DNA of 50,936 nt from a virus. Below the pieces are notes generated by a model. The model was not told the DNA's origin. It searched no databases and was given only the letters and a program-made list of their open reading frames with translations. Location: IMG/VR virus record IMGVR_UViG_3300023281_000640, positions 1 to 50,936 of that record, one strand, 5' to 3'. Position 1 is the first letter of the stretch. The number at the start of each line of letters is the position of its first letter. Below are positions 1 to 7,926 of the stretch, one piece after another. A program made the position numbers and the translations under genes.

Positions 1-1575
1 GAAACATTAACAATAGCACAAGGTGGTGGTATACAATCAGAAATGACTTCTGTAATTGGTGGTGGTACTATTACTATCACCAATACAGATAGAGGTTCTT
101 CTCAGGATATATTTAAAAACGTAACCAATGGCAAGGCTACCATTGTAGCTAAAGGCAACGATGCTACCTTAACTTTTTTAGGTTGTGATGGAACAAATGT
201 AGAGGTTGATGAAGAAGCAAAAACTGTAACTATCTGTGCTGTAAAGCAACAGTTATCTGTAATAGGTGAGGAACTTACTATAAGTCAGGGAAACACAGTA
301 ACCTTGCCAACCAATACAGGACCTCAAGGTCCTAAAGGAGACACAGGTGCCGCAGGAGCCGCAGGTGCAGCAGGTGCTAAAGGTGATAAAGGTGATACAG
401 GACTAACAGGTGCCGCAGGAACCAATGGTACTAACGGGGCAGCCGGTGCCAAAGGTGATACGGGTGATACAGGAGCCACGGGTGCAACCGGTGCTGCCGG
501 AACAAATGGTACTAATGGTGCAAAAGGAGATACAGGATCTACTGGACCACAAGGTGGACAAGGGATACAAGGTAATCCGGGAACTGCTGGAGCTAAGGGA
601 GACACGGGAGCAGCTGGAGCAGCTGGAGCGGCTGGAGCAGCTGGGGCAAAAGGAGACACTGGAGCTCAAGGAGCAAAAGGTGATACTGGTTCACAAGGTC
701 CAGCAGGACCTAATGGTGGAACATATCACTATACTAATTCAGGTGATAACCCAAGTAAATTTAGATTCTGGGGTACTTCATCTACTTATGGTATAGGAAT
801 GCAATCTGGTCAATCTTATGGATACCTAAATGACTATGCTACAGTATTCCAGATGAACAATTCTGCAGAACGTGGATGGGTTTGGAAATATGAAGGTCAG
901 GCAAACACTGACGGTGCAATGTCATTAACAACTTCTGGTAATTTAAAAGTTAAAAATGTTGTTGATGCAGGATATGTAAGAATTAGTGGTGCAGATGTAA
1001 TTAATAGTAAAGGAGAGTGGGTAGGTGACCCAACAGGTTTGACAGGACCCAAGGGAGATACAGGAAATACCGGTGCTCAAGGAATACAAGGTGTTACTGG
1101 ATCTCAGGGACCAGCCGGAGATAGGGGAGCAACTGGTTCTCAAGGGGCTGCCGGAAGCAATGGAACTAATGGAATCAATGGAGCTAAGGGTGACACTGGC
1201 TCAACAGGACCTCAAGGCTCAACTGGAGCGGCTGGGGCTACAGGTGGACAAGGACCACAAGGTCCGCAGGGTGATAGGGGACCAGCAGGTAGTCAAGGAC
1301 CAACAGGTGATAGAGGACCTACTGGTAATACTGGATCAACAGGAAGTCAAGGACCACAGGGAATACAAGGCCCTGCTGGATCTGCTGGGGCAACCGGAGC
1401 AAAAGGAGCAACCGGAGCAACTGGACCTCAAGGACCTCAAGGACCAAACTTTCCTGTAAGTATTGATGGGCAAGCAGATACAACAATAGTTAGAGTAGAT
1501 GTTAGTGGAAAATTCAATTGTGCTACTTTTAAATTACTTGATGGTAGTACATTTAGTGTACAACTCTGTGGATAA
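1..1575 (+). CDS. collagen-like tail or head fibre protein (5' end outside window)
   Basis: The reading frame is open from base 1, so the gene starts upstream; the ATG at 43 is probably internal. Counting from that ATG, residues 93 to about 222 and about 334 to 475 are Gly-X-Y triplets ([10 protein letters not shown] type) that should form collagen-like triple helices. Between them lies a non-collagen segment of about 110 residues, rich in Gly, Ser, Tyr and Asn, that resembles phage fibre domains. It ends in a motif like [20 protein letters not shown] short globular C-terminus follows ([20 protein letters not shown]) and probably trimerises or caps the helix. Such proteins are common trimeric fibres in phages. 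The phrase [10 protein letters not shown] at the edge resembles [10 protein letters not shown] further in, so the N-terminal region may hold repeats. Fibre identity is inferred; the receptor is unknown. Confidence 0.8.
   Translation, partial: ETLTIAQGGGIQSEMTSVIGGGTITITNTDRGSSQDIFKNVTNGKATIVAKGNDATLTFLGCDGTNVEVDEEAKTVTICAVKQQLSVIGEELTISQGNTVTLPTNTGPQGPKGDTGAAGAAGAAGAKGDKGDTGLTGAAGTNGTNGAAGAKGDTGDTGATGATGAAGTNGTNGAKGDTGSTGPQGGQGIQGNPGTAGAKGDTGAAGAAGAAGAAGAKGDTGAQGAKGDTGSQGPAGPNGGTYHYTNSGDNPSKFRFWGTSSTYGIGMQSGQSYGYLNDYATVFQMNNSAERGWVWKYEGQANTDGAMSLTTSGNLKVKNVVDAGYVRISGADVINSKGEWVGDPTGLTGPKGDTGNTGAQGIQGVTGSQGPAGDRGATGSQGAAGSNGTNGINGAKGDTGSTGPQGSTGAAGATGGQGPQGPQGDRGPAGSQGPTGDRGPTGNTGSTGSQGPQGIQGPAGSAGATGAKGATGATGPQGPQGPNFPVSIDGQADTTIVRVDVSGKFNCATFKLLDGSTFSVQLCG
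607..642 (+). repeat. 9-bp tandem repeat inside collagen-like gene
   Basis: Four adjacent copies of the 9-mer GGAGCAGCT lie in frame, the third with one substitution (GGAGCGGCT). They encode Gly-Ala-Ala triplets. Because the unit is a multiple of three, gain or loss of copies would change fibre length without a frameshift. Confidence 0.8.
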
Positions 1576-1592
1576 AATATAAACTAACAATT

Positions 1593-2030
1593 ATGGCAAA
1601 GAAGAAAAAAATATCAACTAAGAAAACGGCAACAAAAAAGAAAGTTGTTAAAAAGGTTATTAAAAAAGTAGAGGTGCCTGTAGTAAAGGAACACCTATCC
1701 CAAAGGTTTTATTTTGATATAGAGTCTTTAGTAACAGATGGTAACTCTTTAATAAAGGAAATAATATTTACTTATACAGGTTCATTGGTAATACCCAAGT
1801 CATTAAAATCATCATACGAAAAGAAAAGTGTTACTGTACACGGAACATATCTTGTAAAAGATACTGATGAAGGGATTGTAACAACACAAGATTATAAATC
1901 ATTATCTAAAAATGATGTAAAATTATTCTTAGTAAAGTATTTACGTGATGAATATATAACAGGAATGCAGGATATAATCAAGAAAGATTTATTGCCTGAT
2001 ACAAATTTAGTTGTTGATCTTACTTGGTAG
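1593..2030 (+). CDS. small protein with Lys-rich N-terminus, unknown function
   Basis: This is a 145-residue protein with an ATG start 17 bases after the fibre gene, behind an A-rich leader typical of Bacteroidota genes without a clear Shine-Dalgarno site. Residues 1-28 are extremely basic (MAKKKKISTKKTATKKK and so on) and probably bind nucleic acid or another acidic surface. The rest looks like a compact mixed alpha/beta domain with no motif I recognise. It ends with TAG, one of only two TAG stops in the window. Position next to a fibre gene suggests a virion or fibre-associated role, but this is inference. Confidence 0.75.
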   Translation: MAKKKKISTKKTATKKKVVKKVIKKVEVPVVKEHLSQRFYFDIESLVTDGNSLIKEIIFTYTGSLVIPKSLKSSYEKKSVTVHGTYLVKDTDEGIVTTQDYKSLSKNDVKLFLVKYLRDEYITGMQDIIKKDLLPDTNLVVDLTW

Positions 2031-2053
2031 TTTATAAAATATTATTATCTTTG
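2024..2053 (+). promoter_or_regulatory. Bacteroidota-type promoter (TTG / TAnnTTTG)
   Basis: TTG at 2024-2026 is followed after 19 bases by TATCTTTG at 2046-2053. This is an exact match to the -33 TTG and -7 TAnnTTTG elements used by the Bacteroidota primary sigma factor. It overlaps the end of the preceding gene and lies about 30 bases before the ATG at 2084, so it should drive the small coiled-coil gene and perhaps genes beyond it. Confidence 0.6.
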
Positions 2054-2083
2054 AAGAGTATACAAATTTAAAAACCAATTATA

Positions 2084-2344
2084 ATGACAAAAGCAAAAAA
2101 GATTTCTAAAACGGAATTGACTGAAGTAAAAGAGCTTCAAAACCAAATTAATACATTACTCATGAATATTGGTAATGCTGAATTAGTCAAGAGTCAACTA
2201 GTATCTAGACATGCAGAATTGCAAGTTCAATGGAAGACTGTAAGTGAATCTCTTGAGAAAAAATATGGTTCAGTAAATATTAGTCTTGAAGATGGAACTA
2301 TATCTGATATTGAAAAAGAAAAAGCAAGTTTAGAAAAAGCTTAA
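2084..2344 (+). CDS. small coiled-coil protein
   Basis: This 86-residue protein begins MTKAKKISKTELTEVKELQ and is almost wholly predicted helix with heptad-like Leu/Ile spacing over residues 10-75, suggesting a coiled-coil oligomer. No catalytic motif is visible. It has its own host-type promoter (TAnnTTTG at 2046) and lies between fibre genes. Small coiled-coil proteins at this place in phage genomes are often fibre chaperones or minor structural proteins, but nothing in the sequence proves either. Confidence 0.7.
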   Translation: MTKAKKISKTELTEVKELQNQINTLLMNIGNAELVKSQLVSRHAELQVQWKTVSESLEKKYGSVNISLEDGTISDIEKEKASLEKA

Positions 2345-2366
2345 ATTTCCTTTTCATAACTGTTTG

Positions 2367-2415
2367 CAAAATTTTTTAAAACTAGCATTAACTTGTTTGG
2401 TTTTAAAAAATTTTG
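2367..2415. repeat. perfect 16-bp inverted repeat before the vWA fibre gene
   Basis: CAAAATTTTTTAAAAC (2367-2382) and GTTTTAAAAAATTTTG (2400-2415) are exact reverse complements separated by 17 bases. No U-tract follows, so it is a poor classical terminator. The last bases of the right arm are the first bases of the promoter-like TTTTGTATATTATAAATGTA element. It may be an operator, a termination or processing hairpin, or both. Confidence 0.7.
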
Positions 2416-2430
2416 TATATTATAAATGTA
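2411..2430 (+). promoter_or_regulatory. recurrent TTTGTA promoter-like element
   Basis: TTTTGTATATTATAAATGTA lies 43 bases before the ATG at 2474. Near-identical elements occur at 6645, 20464, 26131 and 49057, each just before the first gene of a cluster. The TA of the canonical TAnnTTTG motif is not conserved, so it may be a variant host promoter or a phage-specific signal. The remainder of the 2345-2473 gap contains only the inverted repeat described separately. Confidence 0.45.
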
Positions 2431-2473
2431 TAGTTTACAATAAGGCAGTACATTATAGTAAAATAAAACATTT

Positions 2474-4693
2474 ATGATCCCAACAAACTCAAGCGGCACC
2501 ACAAATGGATGTGATAGCATATCTTCTAATTGTGTAGTATGGCAAGGACCAGATATATCCTGCATAGATTTATGTAATGGAGATACTATTTCAGAAGTAG
2601 TATTTAAATTAGCTACTAAATTATGTGACCTTATTGAAAGTGGTGTTCAAGCAAATCCTGATTTAGCAGGCTTAGATTTATCATGTTTAGATTTACCCGG
2701 AACTGAACCAACAGAGATAGTTCCTGTACTACAAGCTATGGTAGTACAAATATGTCTTAATGCTAATCCAAATACTAGAGTAGCACAAGCAGCTGATTTA
2801 CCTATAATGACATTGCAAACATGTCTAATAAAAAATGATAAAAATGGTAATCCAGTAACTCAACTTCCTTTAGATGAGTACGCTACTTTGATAGCTCAAC
2901 AAGTCTGTGAAAATGTTCAAGAGATAGTTGATATTAAAGCACAGATATCTAATATAAATACAAGACTTACTAGTATAGAAAATTGTGTATTTGTTGGTGG
3001 TGTATGCCAAGTTGGTTCATCAACTGAAGAGCAAATTATTCCAACATGTGTAAGTAGAGTTGGTCAATTGACTGACGTATCAGTAGTAGTTTTAGCACTT
3101 GAAAGTGCATTTTGTTCTTTAAGAGATGCTGTAGGTACTCCCGCATTAATTAGTAATGCTGTAGCACAAACAGTAATTATTGGTTCAACATCAATGTTAG
3201 GAACAGAAAATGCTACATATAATTCAATAGCAGGATATAATACATCACCGTCTACATTAGCTCAATCTGTGCAAAATGCTTGGATAGTTATAGATGACAT
3301 GTATAATGCTATACAAAGCATACAAACTAATTGTTGTCCTGGTGGATGTGATTCAGTCATATTTCATTATTCTACATCAAGACAAACTAATACAGTAGGT
3401 GTAATAGAATTAATTAACTTTGATTTTACCGGATCAACAATACCTGTTGGATTTAATGATACATCAGGTCATTCAATTATTACATTAACTGATGCAAACG
3501 GTAGTTCACTTAGTTCAGTAGTAAATGTATCTTCATTGCAAAATAATGCATCTGGTATAAACATTTCTACTGGTTCATTAAATGTATTTCAAGATATAAG
3601 TATAACAGTTGACTTTGCAGTATCAAACGGTAGTGATACATGTGAATCAAGAATAACAAGCATATCCAATGGAATTGTACCATGCCCTGCTGTTTTGATA
3701 GATAATATAGCATCAACACAAGTAACTTTATCTTTTGCAAATAATTTAGGAATAACAGCACAATACACACTAGACTTATTACAATCAGGAGTTGTAGTAG
3801 ATACAGAAGTATTTAATAATCCTGGTGGCTCAATAGCTCATACATTTACAGGTTTAACACCTAATACAGCATATGAAGCTAAATTAAAAATAGTTATTGA
3901 TGGTGCTACAAAAGAATGTCCAATTGTTACAAGTTTTACAACTGTAGCAGGAGCTGCTCCTTGTAGTGAAGGAATGGATGTAGCATTTGTTTTAGACTAT
4001 ACGGGAAGTATGGGTGGTATTATAGAAAATGTAAAATCAGGTGTAGCCTCTCTTGTTAGCACAATAGATGCATCATCAGGTTCTAATGATTATAGATTAG
4101 CATTAATTACTGCAGATGAAAGCAGTGGGGATGCAGCTTATAGTGCTTGTGCAGACTATACTAGTTTACCAAATAATCAAAAAGTATCAAATTTAGGAAC
4201 AAGTGGTAACTATCAACATATAACATCTTGGGAACAATTTTCTAATAACAATGGAACAACTTTTACATCACAATTAGATAAACTAAATGGAGGTGTTGAT
4301 GGAACATGTGTTAATCTAGGTGATGGTATTAATGGTCCTGAACCATGTGATTATGCTGCACAACTAGTTGTTGGGGCTGCTGCATTAAGTGGAACCTTAA
4401 GAAGTAATGTAGCTAAGTATGTTATTATTGTAACTGATAATTTACCAGGAGGAACAGCAGATTCATTTAATACACAAACATGGTCTGGTATTCAGTCAAT
4501 GATAGCTTTTGCAAATGATAATGGAATTAAATATAATGTTTGTGGACCTGGTGTAAATTTAAGTGGAACTATACCTCCTATGACAGATCCTGTATTTCCA
4601 TGGCGTGAATTAGCAACACAAACAGGTGGTGTATATAATGCATCAGCAGATGCATCTCAAATTAGTGCGGACATAGTATCAGGTTGCTCATAA
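2474..4693 (+). CDS. tail fibre/adhesin with fibronectin-like and C-terminal vWA domains
   Basis: The 739-residue protein has an N-terminal region with a Cys-rich segment around CVVWQGPDISCIDLCNGDTI and a predicted helical section. I associate this pattern with fibre-attachment domains in Bacteroidota phages. The middle is beta-rich and Ig-like (about 300-415), followed by a fibronectin type III-like domain (about 420-495, with the TGLTPNTAY turn). The C-terminal 230 residues form a von Willebrand A domain: VAFVLDYTGSM gives the metal-binding DxTxS motif (D508, T510, S512), and IIVTDN is a second typical strand end. The vWA fold binds ligands through a divalent metal, so a host-surface adhesin role is likely. 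The start follows a 129-base gap with an inverted repeat and a promoter-like element. Confidence 0.8.
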   Translation: MIPTNSSGTTNGCDSISSNCVVWQGPDISCIDLCNGDTISEVVFKLATKLCDLIESGVQANPDLAGLDLSCLDLPGTEPTEIVPVLQAMVVQICLNANPNTRVAQAADLPIMTLQTCLIKNDKNGNPVTQLPLDEYATLIAQQVCENVQEIVDIKAQISNINTRLTSIENCVFVGGVCQVGSSTEEQIIPTCVSRVGQLTDVSVVVLALESAFCSLRDAVGTPALISNAVAQTVIIGSTSMLGTENATYNSIAGYNTSPSTLAQSVQNAWIVIDDMYNAIQSIQTNCCPGGCDSVIFHYSTSRQTNTVGVIELINFDFTGSTIPVGFNDTSGHSIITLTDANGSSLSSVVNVSSLQNNASGINISTGSLNVFQDISITVDFAVSNGSDTCESRITSISNGIVPCPAVLIDNIASTQVTLSFANNLGITAQYTLDLLQSGVVVDTEVFNNPGGSIAHTFTGLTPNTAYEAKLKIVIDGATKECPIVTSFTTVAGAAPCSEGMDVAFVLDYTGSMGGIIENVKSGVASLVSTIDASSGSNDYRLALITADESSGDAAYSACADYTSLPNNQKVSNLGTSGNYQHITSWEQFSNNNGTTFTSQLDKLNGGVDGTCVNLGDGINGPEPCDYAAQLVVGAAALSGTLRSNVAKYVIIVTDNLPGGTADSFNTQTWSGIQSMIAFANDNGIKYNVCGPGVNLSGTIPPMTDPVFPWRELATQTGGVYNASADASQISADIVSGCS

Positions 4694-4708
4694 AATAAAA
4701 AATAAAAA

Positions 4709-5275
4709 ATGGCTTGTAATTGTACAAAATGTAATAAAAACTGTAGTTGCGCTGACACAGCAATAACTAATGCATGTACTTATACTGATTGTAGTGTAGG
4801 TAGTGAAAGATGTGATGACGTTCAATGTGCATCTTGTGTTAGCTATTGTGGGACTTCCTTTCAAATAGGTAATACTAATAGTAAAATAGTTATAACCTCC
4901 GGTGAACGGTTGGATTCTATTATACAAAAGTTTTCTATGATACTATCAAATGGGTTAGGAGCTTGTACATCAAATGACGTACAACATGATCCATATAATG
5001 TATATGCTGGTGTAGTTACTAGTAGTACAATAAATGTTATATGGAATGGTATATGGAGTAATAGTACAGGTATAAATATATATACTGCACCTCAAATAGG
5101 TGGAGGAAGTAATGTTTGGACACTGCAAAATAGTACACCAATTGTTACTACAGTAAATAATTTTACTATAACAAATTTAATAGCAAGTACTGCATATAAA
5201 GTAAAAGTTGTTGATAACGGCAACAGTGCTGCATGTAAACCAATAGAGCTTTTAATTTCTACTCTAGCAGCATAA
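4709..5275 (+). CDS. Cys-rich protein with C-terminal fibronectin-like domain
   Basis: This 188-residue protein lies 15 bases after the vWA fibre gene and is probably co-transcribed with it. Residues 1-50 hold about twelve cysteines (MACNCTKCNKNCSCADTAI and onward), enough for metal binding or several disulfides. A segment SGERLDSIIQKF resembles the attachment helix region of the previous protein. Residues 95-188 look like a fibronectin type III domain (TSSTINVIWNG, then NLIASTAYKVKV). It is probably a short accessory fibre or collar-decoration protein. The strong terminator at 5321 closes this unit. Confidence 0.7.
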   Translation: MACNCTKCNKNCSCADTAITNACTYTDCSVGSERCDDVQCASCVSYCGTSFQIGNTNSKIVITSGERLDSIIQKFSMILSNGLGACTSNDVQHDPYNVYAGVVTSSTINVIWNGIWSNSTGINIYTAPQIGGGSNVWTLQNSTPIVTTVNNFTITNLIASTAYKVKVVDNGNSAACKPIELLISTLAA

Positions 5276-5320
5276 AAAAACAACACGTGGTGGTTTGTTG
5301 GTTTTCTACTACAAACGTTG

Positions 5321-5357
5321 GGAGAGGCCGGGTATTACCCCGGTCTCTTTTTTTTTT
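5321..5357 (+). terminator. rho-independent terminator
   Basis: GAGGCC GGGT / ACCC GGTCTC arms form a GC-rich hairpin with an ATT loop and one bulged C, followed by a run of at least ten T (5348-5357). It is unusually GC-rich for this genome and lies about 45 bases after the Cys-rich gene. A weaker GTTTGT/ACAAAC pair lies just upstream (5293-5316). Confidence 0.88.
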
Positions 5358-5386
5358 ATATCTTTACAATAATCAAAAAAAATCTT

Positions 5387-6610
5387 ATGGACAATTTAAA
5401 ACAGAGAGTATTAGAATCATTAAAGTGGAAAAAGCATCCTTCAATCAGTAGTGAAAGACTTGGTATAACTGAGAAACAATACAAAAATATCAAAAAAGAA
5501 TTATTAGCTGAGAGGAAGAATAAGAAAAAGAAATCAATATTTTTTAGCAAAGCGGCAGAAAATGCTCAGGTTGTAGAAGCAATTGATTTAGAAAGAGGAG
5601 AAGGTAGGATATCAGGAACTTTTGATCATGAACCAAAAAGTGCAGAAGAAATAATTGAGTTACTGAAAATAGATACTGACAGATGGAAGCTGTCTCAGTA
5701 TTGGAATAAACAAATGGGTGATCACTGGAGAGTATCAGCATTAGTATCTCAAATTAAAAACCCAGAGGAAAAGCTTTTTAAAGAGCTATTAGAAAACTGG
5801 AAACCTAAGACTTATAAATTACCTAAAGTGAATCTTAAGAATATTGTTTCAAATGATCCTGTATGTGGTGTAATATCATTACAAGATATTCATTTTGGAA
5901 AAGAAGGTAATGACACTATAGATAAAGATTTTGAAGATACAGTAATGTATTTAATACAAAAGGCAGCCCCAGTTAATTATATAGAAAGAATGTACTTTGT
6001 TGTAGGAGGTGATTTAATCAACATGGATACGTTTTCTGGCACTACTACTAGTGGTACACCATTAGATAATTGTATGAGCGCTACAGAGGCTTATATGCAA
6101 GCCTTTGATGCAATGCATTGGGCTATTAATTATATTAAAGCTTATTGTAAAGAATTAGTTGTTGTATATGTTCCTGGTAATCATGATAGATTATCATCTT
6201 ATCATTTAGTACATGCACTATCAAAATCTATTGTTAGTGATGAGATAGTTTGGGATACTAAATATGAAGAAAGAAAAGTCCATGTTTGGCATAATAACTT
6301 TAATGCTTTTGAGCATGGTGATAAACGTAGTAAAAATAACCCTTTGATATATGCATCAGAATACCCTAAGCAATGGGGTGCTACAACAAATAGAACGTTA
6401 TTCAAAGGTCATATACATACAGATAGGAAGGTTGAGTATATGACATCAAATGAGACAGCAGGTTTTATTGAAAAGACTCTACCAAGTTTAGGAAAAACTG
6501 ATTACTATCATTATAGCAATAAATATGTTGGTAACAGAAGATCTGGTAAACTTGAATTACAACACCCTACAATGGGTAATATATGTGAATTAACATATCA
6601 AGCATTGTAA
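5387..6610 (+). CDS. calcineurin-like metallophosphoesterase
   Basis: A 407-residue protein. The ATG at 5387 is preferred over an upstream in-frame start at 5318, because the latter would be translated through the terminator hairpin. All metallophosphoesterase motifs are present: DIH (D167, H169), GGD (D209), GNHD (N265, H266, D267), EHGD (H310) and GHIH (H342, H344), so a dinuclear metal site is expected. The first 45 residues are basic and helical (LKWKKHPSISSERLGITEKQ), resembling a small DNA-binding or helix-turn-helix domain. The substrate cannot be read from sequence; related phage enzymes include nucleases of the SbcD/Mre11 type and nucleotide phosphodiesterases. The gene stands alone between two terminators. 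TATCTTTA at 5359 is one base off the TAnnTTTG element and may be its promoter. Confidence 0.88.
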   Translation: MDNLKQRVLESLKWKKHPSISSERLGITEKQYKNIKKELLAERKNKKKKSIFFSKAAENAQVVEAIDLERGEGRISGTFDHEPKSAEEIIELLKIDTDRWKLSQYWNKQMGDHWRVSALVSQIKNPEEKLFKELLENWKPKTYKLPKVNLKNIVSNDPVCGVISLQDIHFGKEGNDTIDKDFEDTVMYLIQKAAPVNYIERMYFVVGGDLINMDTFSGTTTSGTPLDNCMSATEAYMQAFDAMHWAINYIKAYCKELVVVYVPGNHDRLSSYHLVHALSKSIVSDEIVWDTKYEERKVHVWHNNFNAFEHGDKRSKNNPLIYASEYPKQWGATTNRTLFKGHIHTDRKVEYMTSNETAGFIEKTLPSLGKTDYYHYSNKYVGNRRSGKLELQHPTMGNICELTYQAL

Positions 6611-6613
6611 ACA

Positions 6614-6648
6614 CCTCACTTTTAATTTCATTAAGTGGGGTTTTTTTT
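6614..6648 (+). terminator. rho-independent terminator
   Basis: CCTCACTT (6614-6621) pairs with AAGTGGGG (6633-6640) across an 11-base loop and is followed by eight T. It lies immediately after the phosphoesterase stop codon and ends that transcription unit. Confidence 0.85.
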
Positions 6649-6664
6649 GTAAATTATAAATATA
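6645..6664 (+). promoter_or_regulatory. recurrent TTTGTA promoter-like element
   Basis: TTTTGTAAATTATAAATATA shares 17 of 20 bases with the element at 2411. It begins inside the T-run of the preceding terminator and ends five bases before the ATG at 6670. If it is a promoter, the neck operon transcript would have a very short leader. Confidence 0.45.
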
Positions 6665-6669
6665 ACTGT

Positions 6670-7236
6670 ATGATCAACAATTTTAAAAAACCCAATTTAA
6701 ATGCTCCTAGATATAGAGAGAAAAGACTTGGGTTATTAAATGAAGAAACATTTAAGGAGTTTAAAGATAAAAAACCTTTATACTCTAAGATAGATAACGT
6801 TAAATTAAAAAAGATAATTAAATTATATAACATTAAACTTTGGAATACTGTAGTAGATAATAGAGATGGTGTAGAGTTACCTGATTCATTGGGTTACTTG
6901 TTTATTGGAACATGCCCTTCATCTAAATCAATTAATACAAATTATGCATTATCAAAACAATATGGTAAAGTTTTACAAAATAAAAATTGGGACACTGATG
7001 GTAATTTAGGAAAAATATTTTATACAAACTACTCAACTAAATATAGATTTAAGAATAGAGAGTTGTGGAGGTTTGTAGCATGCAGAGAATTTAAAAGAAG
7101 CGTTGCAAAAAGTTATCCTGTCAACTGGACTAAGTATTTAGTTATGAAAAATAAATATAAGGTGGCTCATCTTTATGATGAAAACCCTGAAGAAACCAGC
7201 AAAGCATTAAAGTATTATAATGAATTTGAAAAATAA
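6670..7236 (+). CDS. conserved crAss-like neck/virion protein
   Basis: This 188-residue protein has the distinctive phrases DGVELPDSLGYLFIGTCP, GKIFYTNYSTKYRF and ELWRFVACREFKRSVAKSYP. I associate these with a protein conserved across crAss-like phages in the block between the capsid genes and the muzzle. It is basic and mixed alpha/beta, with no enzyme motif. It is first in a tightly spaced operon running to 20434 (five bases to the next gene). A role in the neck or head completion is inferred from position, and the exact ring or connector assignment cannot be made from sequence alone. Confidence 0.7.
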   Translation: MINNFKKPNLNAPRYREKRLGLLNEETFKEFKDKKPLYSKIDNVKLKKIIKLYNIKLWNTVVDNRDGVELPDSLGYLFIGTCPSSKSINTNYALSKQYGKVLQNKNWDTDGNLGKIFYTNYSTKYRFKNRELWRFVACREFKRSVAKSYPVNWTKYLVMKNKYKVAHLYDENPEETSKALKYYNEFEK

Positions 7237-7241
7237 AAAAC

Positions 7242-7916
7242 ATGGCAACAATAGCAGAAACAATATCTAGAATTAGAGGCCAAGTAAAAGCAGAGGTTCA
7301 AGATGCCTTTACTACTGATAGATATATTTATAGCTTAATTGAAAAGTACGCTCAGGTTTTAATGAGAAGGCAAGATTACGCAAATAAATTATTAAAATTT
7401 AATTCAGTTTGGAAAACATTACCCTATGTAGAATTAATTGACGTAGATAAAGTTGAAGCACACTGTGCCGGAATACAAAGTGGATGTACAATAAAACGTA
7501 CAAAACATAGATTACCTTCAATGTTTGAAGGTTACTGGGGTCCACTAATACGTACCATTAGTTCAATAGATGGTTCACAAGAGTTACAAGGGACTCAGCC
7601 TGGTACATATACTTCCTTAACCAAAAGCACATCATTTAAATATAATAAAACTCTTTATTTTTGGTGGCTTGATGGATATATCTATTGTCCAAATATAGTT
7701 TGGGATGCAATTAAAGTAGAAGGAGTTTTTGATTCAGACATTACAAAATGGAATTGTGATACTGAGGATGATTGTACACCTAGATATGAACAAGAAATAT
7801 ATATACCTGAAGCATTGTTTGCTGAAATAGAAAGTCAAGTTATACAGACTATGGTGGGTACATTAAAAATACCATCTGATGATTCAGATAATAAACGTAA
7901 CCTAGCAAGAACATAA
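7242..7916 (+). CDS. neck/connector ring protein (crAss-like)
   Basis: This 224-residue protein begins MATIAETISRIRGQVKAE. The N-terminal half is helical, as in small head-tail connector proteins (TTDRYIYSLIEKYAQVLMRR), and the C-terminal half is beta-rich with several Trp and Cys (LYFWWLDGYIYCPN). It lies five bases after the previous gene and ten before the next connector gene. In crAss-like virions several ring proteins stack beneath the portal, and a gene of this size at this place fits one of them. No enzyme motif is present. Confidence 0.7.
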   Translation: MATIAETISRIRGQVKAEVQDAFTTDRYIYSLIEKYAQVLMRRQDYANKLLKFNSVWKTLPYVELIDVDKVEAHCAGIQSGCTIKRTKHRLPSMFEGYWGPLIRTISSIDGSQELQGTQPGTYTSLTKSTSFKYNKTLYFWWLDGYIYCPNIVWDAIKVEGVFDSDITKWNCDTEDDCTPRYEQEIYIPEALFAEIESQVIQTMVGTLKIPSDDSDNKRNLART

Positions 7917-7926
7917 AATTAAAATA

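Noticed and set aside
607-642. CRISPR-like repeats in the collagen gene
   Set aside because: The units are short, contiguous, in frame and lack spacers; they encode Gly-Ala-Ala.
324-669. Minus-strand Ala/Pro- and Ser/Cys-rich reading frames opposite the collagen-like gene
   Set aside because: They are mirror images of the Gly-X-Y repeat (low-complexity APAAPAAP) with no independent start signals; shadow frames.
410-1459. Plus-strand frames in +1 register within the collagen-like gene
   Set aside because: They arise from the repetitive codons (GGA, CAA, GCA) read out of frame and show no domain-like sequence.
2345-2473. tRNA or small RNA gene in the longest gap
   Set aside because: No cloverleaf, anticodon stem or CCA-like end. 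The only structure is the AT-rich inverted repeat.
5318-5386. Upstream start for the phosphoesterase (adding 23 residues)
   Set aside because: This extension is encoded by the terminator hairpin and T-run, and gives an implausible N-terminus (GEAGYYPGLFFFY).
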